Source: a bacterium
GTDB lineage: Bacteria > Patescibacteriota > Minisyncoccia > UBA6257 > GWB1-50-10
NCBI GenBank assembly: GCA_002686365.1
Contig: NZBZ01000004.1
Span: 162,752 to 197,571 of the forward strand
Direction of reading: 5' to 3'
DNA: 34,820 nucleotides
Positions within the stretch are counted from its first letter, which is position 1, and each line of letters opens with the position of its first letter. The translations under genes were made by a program, and so were the position numbers. The notes under the pieces are model-generated. The model had not been told where the DNA came from, made no database searches, and saw only the letters and a program-made list of their open reading frames with translations. Shown one piece after another: positions 23,603-31,340 of this stretch.

Positions 23603-24391
23603 ATGCAGGCTAAATTATCTTTATGGCGTTTTAAGAATCTTTCGCGATTTAGCGAGATTCAGCACTTTGTTTCTGCTCGCGTAGGAGGCGCTAGCCACTC
23701 TCCCTATGATTCTTTTAATTTAGGGTTTCATGTTGGAGATGATGCAGAAGCGGTTTTGAATAATAGAGAGGCGCTTGCTCTATCTCTTGGAGTATCTTGT
23801 GATGATTTTGTGATTGGGAAACAGGTGCATGGGAGGAAAGTTGTGGTTGTGAGTGAGGATATGCGAGGCAGAGGAGCAAGAGACTTCGAAACAGCGATTG
23901 ATGCAGCAGATGCATTTGTTACAGATGTTTTGGGCGTTGTTCCTATGGTTCTTGTGGCAGACTGCGTGCCAGTTCTGCTTTTTGATCCTAAGCAAAAGGT
24001 TGTGGGGGTTGCGCACGCTGGGTGGAAGGGAACGCTGAAGCTTATTGCGAAGCATATGGCAGAGGTTTTAATAGAGAAGTTTGAATGTAGTCCAGCAGAT
24101 ATTGTGGTGGGGATTGGTCCATCTCTTGGTCCCTGTCATACAGAAGTTGGACCAGAGGCTCTTCGAGAGATTCGACATGTGTTTGGGGGTGATGATAGTA
24201 TTGTAAAGAATCATTCGTTTTTTGATATGTGGGAGGCGAATAAAAAACAGCTTCTGGACATTGGCATTTTAGAGAAGAATATAGAGATTTCTGGGATTTG
24301 TACGTATTGTAAGAGCGATAGGTTTTTTTCAGCGAGAAAAAGTGAAGGAGACACTGGCAGGTTTGGTGTTGGGATTTTTTTAAGGCACTAA
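23603..24391 (+). CDS. pgeF: Peptidoglycan editing factor / laccase-domain protein (YfiH family)
   Basis: 262 residues, the usual length. Family motifs are present: FNLGFHVGDD near 38-47, GKQVHG near 72-77, ADCVPVLLFD near 119-128, VAHAGWKGT near 136-144, GPSLGPCHTEV, and CTYCKSDRFFSARK at the end. The metal/active-site set His, Cys, His (QVHG, ADC, AHAG) is intact. Members hydrolyse misplaced amino acids in muropeptide precursors and show purine nucleoside or phenol-oxidase activity. It follows the M23-like gene by 17 bases, so the two may form a cell-wall operon. Confidence 0.93.
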   Translation: MQAKLSLWRFKNLSRFSEIQHFVSARVGGASHSPYDSFNLGFHVGDDAEAVLNNREALALSLGVSCDDFVIGKQVHGRKVVVVSEDMRGRGARDFETAIDAADAFVTDVLGVVPMVLVADCVPVLLFDPKQKVVGVAHAGWKGTLKLIAKHMAEVLIEKFECSPADIVVGIGPSLGPCHTEVGPEALREIRHVFGGDDSIVKNHSFFDMWEANKKQLLDIGILEKNIEISGICTYCKSDRFFSARKSEGDTGRFGVGIFLRH

Positions 24392-24426
24392 TGACAAGTA
24401 GGAAATTTTTTGTATAATGGGTGTAT

Positions 24427-25395
24427 ATGGTACATTTTGAAAAACAAACATATGGTTCTGAGAGTAAGGGTGAGGGGTATGAAGCTAGGCAGATTGAGAA
24501 GTTGTCTGAGTCTTTGGGTGAGGTTGCAGAGCATCTTCAGGAAAATGATGGGTTGCCAGTTAATCCGGTTTCGTGCTGCGTTGATATGGGCGACTCTTCT
24601 TTTGAGAAGAAGAAGACTGAAGATGGAGAGATCGGGGCGCATAGCAAGGACAGAATTCAGGAAGATATTGAGTTTGCGAAAAGGGAAGCTGAGAGAGATG
24701 GGAAGCGTTATGAGTTAGATATAAGTGCTGAGGAGTTTGATGGCAATCTTTTAGATGACAAGAGGGAACAGTTAGAGGTTGCTACTGTTCTGATGTTTTT
24801 TGAATTTTTAAAGAAAGAGTTTATTGTTGTTCGTGCGTCTCCTCATGACAGGCATGAGAATGGTGTTGGTATATTAATTATTCATAGGGATACTGGTAAT
24901 GTTGTTTGCGGTATTACTGAAACAGAAGATAAGAAAGGAGAGGGGGTGGAGGGCTTGGAGAGCAATGTTGTTGAAACAAATGCGGGTGATCGGGGCGTTT
25001 ATATAGATTATGGTTTTCGTCTGGAAAGAAAGGAAGGAGGGAAGAGTCGTTTTGCTCCTGCCGCACTTTCTAATGTGCCTGTATTTTATCTTCCTCTTTC
25101 TTCGGATTATGTTACTCGAGTTAGGAATGCAATGACTGGGTCCAGTGATAAGGCTGCTTTAAGTGAAAGAGATGAGTTTGCTCGTATTTTGTCACTTCTC
25201 TTGGATGAGGAGATTCCAGATGTTGAAGATGGTTTAAGGCAGCAGTTTGGTGTTGTCAGGGGTGGTACAGGAATATCTGAGTTAAACGCAGTTCAGGGGC
25301 GTGTGAATACATTTCGAGATGCTTTAAAGGGAGCAAGAGATAGTCTTGGTCTGTCTGATGTTAGTTTGGGCGCAGAGAAGCGAGAGGCAGCCTAG
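24427..25395 (+). CDS. Soluble protein of unknown function
   Basis: 322 residues from the ATG at 24427. TATAAT (24413-24418) is eight bases upstream, so the GTG at 24421 is unlikely to be the start. The first 110 residues are highly charged and probably helical or disordered. From about 115 on there is an alternating alpha/beta region (VATVLMFFEFLKKEFIVVRAS, NGVGILIIHRDTGNVVCGI, RGVYIDYGFRLERKEG) suggesting a compact domain. No membrane segment, signal peptide or known motif is seen. It overlaps the convergent dnaX gene by four bases at the stop codons. Confidence 0.7.
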   Translation: MVHFEKQTYGSESKGEGYEARQIEKLSESLGEVAEHLQENDGLPVNPVSCCVDMGDSSFEKKKTEDGEIGAHSKDRIQEDIEFAKREAERDGKRYELDISAEEFDGNLLDDKREQLEVATVLMFFEFLKKEFIVVRASPHDRHENGVGILIIHRDTGNVVCGITETEDKKGEGVEGLESNVVETNAGDRGVYIDYGFRLERKEGGKSRFAPAALSNVPVFYLPLSSDYVTRVRNAMTGSSDKAALSERDEFARILSLLLDEEIPDVEDGLRQQFGVVRGGTGISELNAVQGRVNTFRDALKGARDSLGLSDVSLGAEKREAA

Positions 25396-26501
25396 CTTTG
25401 GAGGCTTTCTATAATAGCGATTTCTAAAGGAATTTGAGGAAATTGTGAGTACCTCATTTGGGAATAGGCCTTTATGATGTTTTTTAAAAGTTCTAGGTGT
25501 TCGTTTTTATACAGCTCTCTGTGTGATTCAATGGTTTTTATCTGGTCTGCAGGTAGTTCTGTCTCAAATTTTGATTTCATAGTTGGGTTTTTGGCAAGGA
25601 CTGCTACTTTTCGCATATAGAGAATAAGGTCTTTTGTAAGTTCTACAAGATTTTGTCCCTCGTCTGTTATTTCTGAAAGCGCTTGGAGAGCTTCATCAAG
25701 TTTATTTTCTAGAAGAAGAGTTGCAAGACTTGTGACTTTTCTAAAGCCGATTTTTCCGAGCGTGCTTTCTACGGCTTCAGTTGTAATTTTCCCCTCTGTA
25801 AGGGATGCCATCTGGTCTAAGAGAGACTCTGCATCGCGGAAACTTCCCTCGCCTGCTGATGCAATGAGTTCCAGAGCATCACCGTCTATTTGTATTTTTT
25901 CCTCTGTAGCGATTTTCTTGAGTTTTTCAGTGACGAGTTTTAATGGGACGTGTTTGAATTGGAATTTTTGCGCGCGAGAGGCAATTGTTGCTGGTATCTT
26001 TTCCAGCTCTGTAGTTGCTAAGATTATTGTGACGTACTCTGGCGGCTCTTCTAAAGTTTTTAAAAGCGCGTTTGCAGCTTCTTTAGTGAGTTGATGCGCC
26101 TCGTCTATGATGAAGACTTTGTTTTGGAGAACTCCGGGGGCAATGCGTACATTTTCTTTGAGCGCCCGCATCTCATCTATTCCGCGGTTTGATGCAGCGT
26201 CAATTTCAATAACATCTAGAGCTGCGCCTTTGTCTATGCTTTCGCAGGCAAGGCAGGCATTGCAGGGCTCTCCTAATGCTTTGTGATTTTTGTCAGTGTG
26301 TCGGGTTGTGCAGTTTGCGATTTTTGTAATAAGGCGGGCTGTGGTAGTTTTTCCTGTGCCCCTTGGTCCGGAGAGTAGGTAGGCGTGCGCGAGCCGGTCT
26401 TTACGCGCAGCCTCTTTTAAGATTTGCGCGATTATATCCTGTCCAAGCAAATCAGAGAGCGTTGAGGGCCTATATTTTCTATATATAGCAAGGTTGGGCA
26501 T
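25392..26501 (-). CDS. dnaX: DNA polymerase III subunit gamma (clamp loader ATPase), short form
   Basis: 369 residues. AAA+ features are clear: YRKYRPSTLSDLLGQD at the N-terminus, Walker A GPRGTGKT at 45-52, four zinc-ligand cysteines (C64, C80, C83, C86, in CNACLAC), Walker B DEAH at 133-136, and sensor/SRx motif ATIASRAQKF near 170-179. It ends after domain III with no long proline-rich tau extension, so only a gamma-like product is encoded unless tau functions are supplied elsewhere. It loads the sliding clamp in replication. It is convergent with, and overlaps by four bases, the upstream unknown gene. No clear Shine-Dalgarno; a TAATAT lies nine bases before the ATG. Confidence 0.95.
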   Translation of the reverse strand: MPNLAIYRKYRPSTLSDLLGQDIIAQILKEAARKDRLAHAYLLSGPRGTGKTTTARLITKIANCTTRHTDKNHKALGEPCNACLACESIDKGAALDVIEIDAASNRGIDEMRALKENVRIAPGVLQNKVFIIDEAHQLTKEAANALLKTLEEPPEYVTIILATTELEKIPATIASRAQKFQFKHVPLKLVTEKLKKIATEEKIQIDGDALELIASAGEGSFRDAESLLDQMASLTEGKITTEAVESTLGKIGFRKVTSLATLLLENKLDEALQALSEITDEGQNLVELTKDLILYMRKVAVLAKNPTMKSKFETELPADQIKTIESHRELYKNEHLELLKNIIKAYSQMRYSQFPQIPLEIAIIESLQS

Positions 26502-26568
26502 AACATCATCATATTAGACGATGGATATTGTTGTGGCAATGTTGTGGCAATGAGGAGGCGTTTGTCTT

Positions 26569-26606
26569 ATGTACACTTGTTATGCGGTCGTCGTGTTAGT
26601 GTACAT
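26569..26606. promoter_or_regulatory. Inverted repeat upstream of the PEBP gene
   Basis: ATGTACACT (26569-26577) and AGTGTACAT (26598-26606) are complementary with a 20-base centre, about 60 bases before the -10 box of the PEBP gene. It could be an operator; no direct support. Confidence 0.45.
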
Positions 26607-26679
26607 ATGTGGGTAGATTTTACATTGCTCTACTTGGCTCTACTTATTGTTGGGAGATTTTTGATATAATGTGGGTATT

Positions 26680-27252
26680 ATGAAGTGGGTAATATTTATT
26701 ATTATTGTTGGTCTTATCGTTTTTATTGGTTTTTATGTTTGGCCTCAAAGGGCGAATCATATTTCTCCGGGTACAGAGGAAGTTGATATTATGGGAGATT
26801 TAAAATTAACAAGTTTAGAGTTTGAGGAAGGCAAGAAGATTCCTGCAAAGTATACGTGTGATGGGGAAGATGTAAGTCCTCCGCTTGCGATTGCTGGTGT
26901 GTCTGATGAGGCAAAGAGTCTGGTTCTTATAATGGATGACCCTGATGTGCCTAAGAATTTGCGGCCGGACGGGATGTGGGATCACTGGGTTGTGTTTAAT
27001 ATTTCGCCTGACACAACAGAGATTTCAGAAGGGGAGGAGCCGCAAGGTGTTCATGGAAAGGGCACGAGTGGAAATCTTAAGTATCACGGTCCTTGCCCGC
27101 CGGATAAGGAGCATAGGTATTTCTTTAAGCTGTATGCATTGGATACAGAGCTGGATTTGAATGAGGGCGTGACAAAGGCAGAGGTGGAGAAGGCAATGGA
27201 GGGACATGTTTTGGAGCAGGCAGAGCTCGTTGGGTTGTACGAGAGGGGATAG
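26680..27252 (+). CDS. Membrane-anchored PEBP / YbhB-YbcL family protein
   Basis: 190 residues from the ATG at 26680. Residues 3-20 form an N-terminal anchor or lipoprotein-less signal (WVIFIIIVGLIVFIGFYV). The PEBP core follows: SLEFEEGKKIPAKYTCDG, ALIMDDPDVP-type motif LVLIMDDPDVP near 81-91, DHWVVFNI near 101, and KYHGPCPPDKEHRYFFKLYALD near 134-155. The ligand-pocket residues (DPD, HW, GPCPP) are intact. These bacterial relatives of Raf kinase inhibitor bind small anionic ligands; the role here is not known. TATAAT (26665-26670) lies nine bases before this ATG, favouring it over the GTG at 26671. Confidence 0.88.
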   Translation: MKWVIFIIIVGLIVFIGFYVWPQRANHISPGTEEVDIMGDLKLTSLEFEEGKKIPAKYTCDGEDVSPPLAIAGVSDEAKSLVLIMDDPDVPKNLRPDGMWDHWVVFNISPDTTEISEGEEPQGVHGKGTSGNLKYHGPCPPDKEHRYFFKLYALDTELDLNEGVTKAEVEKAMEGHVLEQAELVGLYERG

Positions 27253-27335
27253 TTTGATTATTTAGTATTTTTTGTCTGCTGATGTGTTGTCTGCTGAGTA
27301 GATTTTGTAACAAGTTATACGATCGTATTGTTTGT

Positions 27336-27369
27336 TATAAAAAATAAAACCGGCGGCTCGGATGCCGTC
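27336..27369 (-). terminator. Intrinsic terminator for the minus-strand small membrane genes
   Basis: On the minus strand CCGACGGC and GCCGCCGG (one mismatch) around ATCCGA are followed by TTTTATTTTTT. Confidence 0.7.
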
Positions 27370-27371
27370 GG

Positions 27372-27488
27372 CTATGTGTTGTATCTTTCTGGGAGGGGTC
27401 TCCTTTGTCTCCAATCCTTTATGAGAACTATGATGGCTATTATGGCCATAAGAAAAGATAGTCCAAAGAGGGCGTATATTCCTATCAT
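27372..27488 (-). CDS. 38-residue single-helix membrane protein
   Basis: The frame starts MIGIYALFGLSFLM and continues as a hydrophobic helix to IIVLIKDWRQRRPLPERYNT. One membrane helix with a basic cytoplasmic tail. A GGAG lies ten bases before the ATG and a terminator follows right after the stop. The tail RxPLPE resembles the RIPLPE in the small protein encoded upstream (27565-27720), suggesting a related pair. No known family. Confidence 0.5.
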   Translation of the reverse strand: MIGIYALFGLSFLMAIIAIIVLIKDWRQRRPLPERYNT

Positions 27489-27516
27489 TTGATAGTCTCC
27501 AAGAAAGTTTGAGGCC

Positions 27517-27540
27517 GAGCTAGTTGCTGCTCGGCCTGCA
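27517..27540. repeat. Hairpin between the two small membrane genes
   Basis: GGCCGAGC and GCTCGGCC (eight base pairs) flank an eight-base loop in the minus-strand transcript. No T run follows. Confidence 0.6.
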
Positions 27541-27564
27541 CGTTTCCTTGCTTTGGCTTAGGCG

Positions 27565-27720
27565 TTACATCTTTGGGATGTTTTTTGCCCAACCTTCTGG
27601 CAAGGGGATTCTTGCTTTGCCTACTACGATTCGGCAAAACGTCATGAGTGTCATTGATCCTATAACTATCGTTAGTATGGGGTCTATTGGACCCTCCTTC
27701 CAATCAATGCGGCAGATCAT
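27565..27720 (-). CDS. 51-residue single-helix membrane protein
   Basis: The frame starts MICRIDWKEGPIDPILTI, has one hydrophobic helix (PILTIVIGSMTLMTFCRIVV), then a basic stretch and LPEGWAKNIPKM. Preferred over the overlapping hydrophilic frame on the same strand because of the membrane segment, ATG start and a TATAAT about 11 bases upstream on the minus strand. With the 38-residue gene 77 bases downstream and a shared terminator it looks like a two-gene operon. Function unknown. Confidence 0.45.
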   Translation of the reverse strand: MICRIDWKEGPIDPILTIVIGSMTLMTFCRIVVGKARIPLPEGWAKNIPKM

Positions 27721-27816
27721 GATTCCATCTTATTATATTATTACATATTTTGGTTGATTTGTCAATCCCTCACATATTTACAAGCTATGTGAGGGACAAG
27801 GTGATAAAATAGGGAA

Positions 27817-28185
27817 ATGAAGCAGTTTTTGGGCATAGATAAATATGAGTGGACAAAGCATGCTCAGTTTAAGATGCGTCAGTATGGGCTTTCGGAACAG
27901 AGAATAAAGAGGGTGATTCGGTATCCGTATCGTTCAGAGGAGGGGATTGCGTCGAGTACTGTTGCGGTGATGCAGCCTGCCTCCGTCCGCAGGACTTCGG
28001 CAGGCAAGCCTGCTTGGAGTCAAGAGATTTGGGCGATGTATAAAGTTGTTTTAAAGAGACGAGGAAATTCCAAGTTAAGAGGAAAGACAATACGGATTAT
28101 CACGGCGTGGCGTTATCCGGGGGTGAGTCCAAAGCGGGATCCTATTCCAGAAGAGGTTTTGATGGAGATTCAATCTTTGTTGTAA
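27817..28185 (+). CDS. DUF4258-like small protein with an in-frame palindromic insertion
   Basis: 122 residues. WTKHAQFKMRQYGLSEQRI, then RVIRYPYRSEEGIA and IRIITAWRYPG are the pattern of DUF4258-type proteins (His near the start, helix, three strands), a fold related to small RNase toxins and phage-borne proteins. Between VAVMQP and EIWAMYKV about a dozen residues (ASVRRTSAGKPAWSQ) are encoded by a 31-base palindromic element (27975-28005) and its flank, which looks inserted in frame. TAAAAT (27805-27810) lies six bases before the ATG. No antitoxin-like partner is adjacent. Activity is unknown. Confidence 0.65.
   Translation: MKQFLGIDKYEWTKHAQFKMRQYGLSEQRIKRVIRYPYRSEEGIASSTVAVMQPASVRRTSAGKPAWSQEIWAMYKVVLKRRGNSKLRGKTIRIITAWRYPGVSPKRDPIPEEVLMEIQSLL
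27975..28005. repeat. 31-base nested palindromic element inside a coding region
   Basis: Outer arms GCCTGCC and GGCAGGC and inner arms GTCC and GGAC form one interrupted hairpin. It is GC-rich compared with its surroundings and keeps the host reading frame. Confidence 0.7.
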
Positions 28186-28190
28186 AAAAA

Positions 28191-28210
28191 GAACCTCGTG
28201 CGTGAGGTTC
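28191..28210 (-). terminator. Intrinsic terminator for the 28255-28661 minus-strand operon
   Basis: GAACCTC and GAGGTTC pair; on the minus strand seven T follow. Confidence 0.75.
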
Positions 28211-28254
28211 GATAATGGTTGGTTATGTTCGGGTGCGCGAGGCAAGAGGGAGGA

Positions 28255-28455
28255 TTAGTCTAGGAAGTCTTTATTGGAGGTAGCCAAGGTGATGAACAGG
28301 ATAGGCCATAGGCCTATTATGAACCAGTTGAGCCTGCTGTTGTATCCGTGCTCTTTTCTTGTCTGGCTTTGGCTTCGGCGAGCTATTGCCCATCCGATAA
28401 GGAAATGGCCAAGTATTACTGCGGCTGCAACTATGATCCAGAACCATGTTGGCAT
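28255..28455 (-). CDS. Small two-helix membrane protein
   Basis: 66 residues from the ATG at 28455: MPTWFWIIVAAAVILGHFLI, then a basic loop (ARRSQSQTRKEHG), then a second helix LNWFIIGLWPILFITLAT. GGAG lies about seven bases before the ATG, so this start is better than a longer open frame from 28656. It is the second gene of a minus-strand pair, 11 bases after the first, and a terminator follows. No family recognised. Confidence 0.6.
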   Translation of the reverse strand: MPTWFWIIVAAAVILGHFLIGWAIARRSQSQTRKEHGYNSRLNWFIIGLWPILFITLATSNKDFLD

Positions 28456-28466
28456 GGTTTTCTCCG

Positions 28467-28661
28467 TTATGCCTGTTGGAGTTTGTCGTGGATTTGACTC
28501 ATGACTTCGGGGTAGTGTTCTTGAATGACCCTGAGTGCCCTTTTTTGGATTTCGACGGCTAAGTTGTGGAAGTTTCTGTGGAAGGTGGCGCAGACTTCGT
28601 CTCCGGGCAGCGACATGCCTTTTACAAGCATTTCGAATAGGTCTATGAGGCGACATTCCAT
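28467..28661 (-). CDS. Small helical soluble protein
   Basis: 64 residues, predicted all-helical (CRLIDLFEMLVKGMSLPGDE, then HRNFHNLAVEIQKRALRVIQ). First gene of a two-gene unit with a TTGACA promoter at 28714-28741 and a leader of about 45 bases. The downstream partner is a two-helix membrane protein. No family recognised; the pairing of a small helical soluble protein with a small membrane protein is suggestive of a toxin-antitoxin or immunity pair but nothing in the sequence proves it. Confidence 0.55.
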   Translation of the reverse strand: MECRLIDLFEMLVKGMSLPGDEVCATFHRNFHNLAVEIQKRALRVIQEHYPEVMSQIHDKLQQA

Positions 28662-28713
28662 GTGCGTGTATTTCTGTTGGTGTTTGTGAAACGGTTGACG
28701 GGAAGCTGATTAA

Positions 28714-28741
28714 ATTGTATTTATTTTTGGTTGGATGTCAA
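28714..28741 (-). promoter_or_regulatory. Sigma70-type promoter of the small two-gene operon
   Basis: Minus strand: TTGACA (28736-28741), 16 bases, TACAAT (28714-28719). Confidence 0.75.
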
Positions 28742-28912
28742 TTTGTTTATCCTTACGACATGTTGATGGAGCATTAAGTGTTTCTTTTTTGTTTGAAAAG
28801 ATCATTTACAGCTGTTGTAGGAAGGAATTTGAGCTTTTTTGAGATCAGATTTCTTCCTATAACTACATGGAAGACCTGCGGCAATGGTGTCGCAAGAAAG
28901 AAGGAGAAGATC

Positions 28913-29257
28913 ATGTCCGAGCGCGTTTTGATTCATACGACTGCCGAGTTTGATGAAGCGGTTGCTGCCGGCATCTCTTTTGTCGGCGCGAGCTTCTTCA
29001 ACGCCGATCTCGATGGCATCACCATCCTTGGTGATGTAGATCTCACCGGTGCAGTCTTCAATGAAGCGACCATCGAGAATGCGGACCTTACGGCCGCGAA
29101 TCTTGATGGCGTGAATTTCAGCGGCGTCATCTACGATACGGAGACTGTTCAGTTCCCTGAAGGCTTCAATCCTGAGGCTGCAGGGATGAGGGGTCGTAAC
29201 TTTTATGTTGTTCGTGCCGGGGCGAGGGCGGACAGAGTGCGACGGATGAGTCATTGA
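28913..29257 (+). CDS. Pentapeptide-repeat protein
   Basis: 114 residues from the ATG at 28913, which follows a strong AAGGAG. The middle of the protein (FFNADLDGITILGDVDLTGA, then FNEATIENADLTAANLDGVN) consists of A(D/N)LxX pentapeptide repeats, predicted to form a short right-handed quadrilateral beta-helix. The N-terminus (HTTAEFDEAVAAGISFVGAS) resembles a capping helix. The C-terminal tail is basic (ARADRVRRMSH). Pentapeptide proteins can mimic DNA or act as scaffolds; no specific role is shown. Codons end in C far more than in flanking genes. Confidence 0.75.
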   Translation: MSERVLIHTTAEFDEAVAAGISFVGASFFNADLDGITILGDVDLTGAVFNEATIENADLTAANLDGVNFSGVIYDTETVQFPEGFNPEAAGMRGRNFYVVRAGARADRVRRMSH

Positions 29258-29310
29258 CATCGAGTCGAGCTTCAACCAGCATCGCCTAACATCTTCATAA
29301 AGTGTTGTAC

Positions 29311-29345
29311 AAGCAGCACTGGGAACCCCCATACAATGGTGGGTT
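29311..29345 (+). terminator. Intrinsic terminator after the pentapeptide gene
   Basis: GAACCCCCAT and ATGGTGGGTTC pair and are followed by TTTTCGTTTT. Confidence 0.75.
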
Positions 29346-29364
29346 CTTTTCGTTTTAGAGAGCA

Positions 29365-29494
29365 TTTTATTTGAATTTTTATCCTTATCAGATACACTTT
29401 GTATTATGAAATTAAGTATTGGTATGGTTGGAACACAATACGACATGGTGATATGGTAAAAGGCGTGCCTTTTGAGCTTAGCATTACTGTATAA
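29365..29494 (+). repeat. Intergenic repeat A with short GWNTIRH-type frame
   Basis: About 78 bases (from ATTTGAATTT to AATACGACAT) match repeat D at three mismatches. A frame from a TTG at 29399 reads through YYEIKYWYGWNTIRH and GVPFELSITV to a TAA at 29492-29494 that lies inside the TATAAT box of the next gene. Confidence 0.8.
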
Positions 29495-29504
29495 TAAAAG
29501 TTAT

Positions 29505-31340
29505 ATGAGGGTTATTTCTTATTTCTTTGGGGCTGTGGCAGTTTTCTTGGTTTCGATTTTTTTATTTTTTGTTTCTACCGTGCAGTCTGTTCAAGAGCCT
29601 ATAATTGTTGTTTCTCCTGTGGCGGGTGAGGTTATTTCGCTTGATTCTGATTATGTGATTCGTTGGAGGGTTGATAAGACTTTTGTTCCCGAATCCTCTT
29701 TTGATGTGCGTGTCGTTGGTGTTGGTGGAGAGACCATTTTTGGGGGAGGTCTTGCGATAAATTACTTTTGTGCGTCGAGCGAATGCAGTTACGTATGGCA
29801 CGCGTCTGTTCCTGTCGGCGTTTCGGACAATGAGTTTCGTATCAAGATTGGTGGAGGAGAGCAACAAGAAGGAGGGAGACAGTTCTACGCTGTTTCTGAT
29901 AGTTTTCAAATAGACATCTCCTCACTTCTTATATTGCGTGAATTGGGGCAACAGATTGATCTTGTAAAAAATGGCGATCCTTCGGAGAAAATAGATTTAC
30001 TTTTTATCCCGCATAACATATCTGATTTTTCTATTCTTAGATCTAAAATAAATGATATGTTATATAAAACTGGGACTAATATTAATGGGGGATCCATGAT
30101 TAGTCTGTTTAGCGTAGAACCATTTAAAAGTTATGGAAGCGAATTTAATGTTGCTTATGTAGATAAAAACATAGATGAAGATTTTTTTGGTTGCTGGAAA
30201 CCTGAACCTGATCCAACCGGACCTTCACGACGACTTCCCTTTCAATGCGATACTTTAAAAATAAGAGAAGGTTATAAAATATTCAATCCCGATTATATAA
30301 TAGTCCTTTTTAACGTATCTGCTGGATATGTCTCTACTGGGGGTGAGATACAATATTTAAATGTGAATTTAGAATCAAGTGATAGAATCGCAACTCTGAG
30401 TCGGACATTTGTTCATGAGTTTGGCCATCAGCTCGGGTTGGCCGATGAGTATACGGACACCTTCTCTCCTTCTTTGTCTTGCGGAGAGGCGACTACTAAT
30501 CAGTGTTTTTCCGACTATGAGAATGCTGTGCAGGTATATCCGAATCTTGATACTTTGGGTTGTCCGAAATGGTGTGGTTCGTATGATAGGATGAAATTGC
30601 TTCAAGAGAATGCGTTTTGTGTCGCATTTCAGGCGGAGGCGGAGTGCGGGAGTGCAAGTGGGGGTGGAATATGCACTTGGTTTGAACTTCCTCACCCTTT
30701 TTTTGGGTCTCGCTGTGTTATGACGTCAGGGTTTGAGGATATTGGCATAGAATGTGAGGGGGGATCGCAGTGCGTGTTTGGAGGTGATCATGGGCAGCTT
30801 GCATTCAATGCGGGGATGGGGAGCATTATGGGCGGCGGGAATATTTTTACTTATCCGTCTCGTGTTCACTTAGAAACTTTTTTACAATGTTTTCGTAATA
30901 AAGACGCATCATCTGGAGAATGCTCTAATTTTATTTCTCAATTTCGGAACGTTTCTTCTAACGTGCATTTCGATCTTCGCAAGTCTTATGAGAAGTTGAT
31001 TGATATTCTGAATTTTTCTACCTGCTCTGAAGATGTAAATGGAGATGGGAATATTAATATTCTTGATCTTGAATCTGTTGCCCGTATTTTTGGAGATACC
31101 GTTGGATTGGACGCTCAGGGCAATCGTCCGCCACAGGATATAAATGGGGATAATGTTATAAATATTATTGATCTTGCAACTGTTGCCAGAAAGTTTGGAC
31201 AGACTTGTGATGATACAGCGTACGCACCGCACAGTCCTCCACAGCGCGTTGTATTTGTTCCTGTTCAGCAACTAGAATCTACAGGAGCATCAAGATTTGC
31301 ATCAGTTCTTAAATCTATTTTTTGGGTGATTGGAGAGTAA
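29505..31340 (+). CDS. Membrane-anchored M64-like (IgA peptidase type) metallopeptidase with dockerin
   Basis: 611 residues from the ATG at 29505; TATAAT (29490-29495) lies nine bases upstream. Residues 4-26 form a signal/anchor. Residues about 33-140 (VVSPVAGEVISLDSDYVIRW) match a Ser/Thr-rich Kre9-type beta domain. The peptidase domain has NGDPSEKIDLLFIP near 157, FKSYGSEFNVAYVD near 206 and zinc motif HEFGHQLGLADEY at 304-316 (HExxHxxGxxD), with many later cysteines. Residues about 507-570 carry two dockerin calcium loops (DVNGDGNINILDL and DINGDNVINIIDL). It would act on the cell surface or on neighbour cells, perhaps docked by a cohesin. Its stop overlaps the start of the next small frame (TAATG). 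Confidence 0.85.
   Translation: MRVISYFFGAVAVFLVSIFLFFVSTVQSVQEPIIVVSPVAGEVISLDSDYVIRWRVDKTFVPESSFDVRVVGVGGETIFGGGLAINYFCASSECSYVWHASVPVGVSDNEFRIKIGGGEQQEGGRQFYAVSDSFQIDISSLLILRELGQQIDLVKNGDPSEKIDLLFIPHNISDFSILRSKINDMLYKTGTNINGGSMISLFSVEPFKSYGSEFNVAYVDKNIDEDFFGCWKPEPDPTGPSRRLPFQCDTLKIREGYKIFNPDYIIVLFNVSAGYVSTGGEIQYLNVNLESSDRIATLSRTFVHEFGHQLGLADEYTDTFSPSLSCGEATTNQCFSDYENAVQVYPNLDTLGCPKWCGSYDRMKLLQENAFCVAFQAEAECGSASGGGICTWFELPHPFFGSRCVMTSGFEDIGIECEGGSQCVFGGDHGQLAFNAGMGSIMGGGNIFTYPSRVHLETFLQCFRNKDASSGECSNFISQFRNVSSNVHFDLRKSYEKLIDILNFSTCSEDVNGDGNINILDLESVARIFGDTVGLDAQGNRPPQDINGDNVINIIDLATVARKFGQTCDDTAYAPHSPPQRVVFVPVQQLESTGASRFASVLKSIFWVIGE

Noticed and set aside
26521-26560. Short direct repeat TTGTGGCAATG twice
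   Set aside because: Too short and local to interpret.
27485-27703. 72-residue hydrophilic minus-strand frame starting with TTG
   Set aside because: It overlaps the 51-residue membrane frame, starts with a poor codon and has no recognisable composition; its ATGA overlap with the 38-residue gene keeps it possible but less likely.
28802-29446. 214-residue minus-strand frame
   Set aside because: It is the shadow of the pentapeptide gene and crosses its terminator and repeat A.
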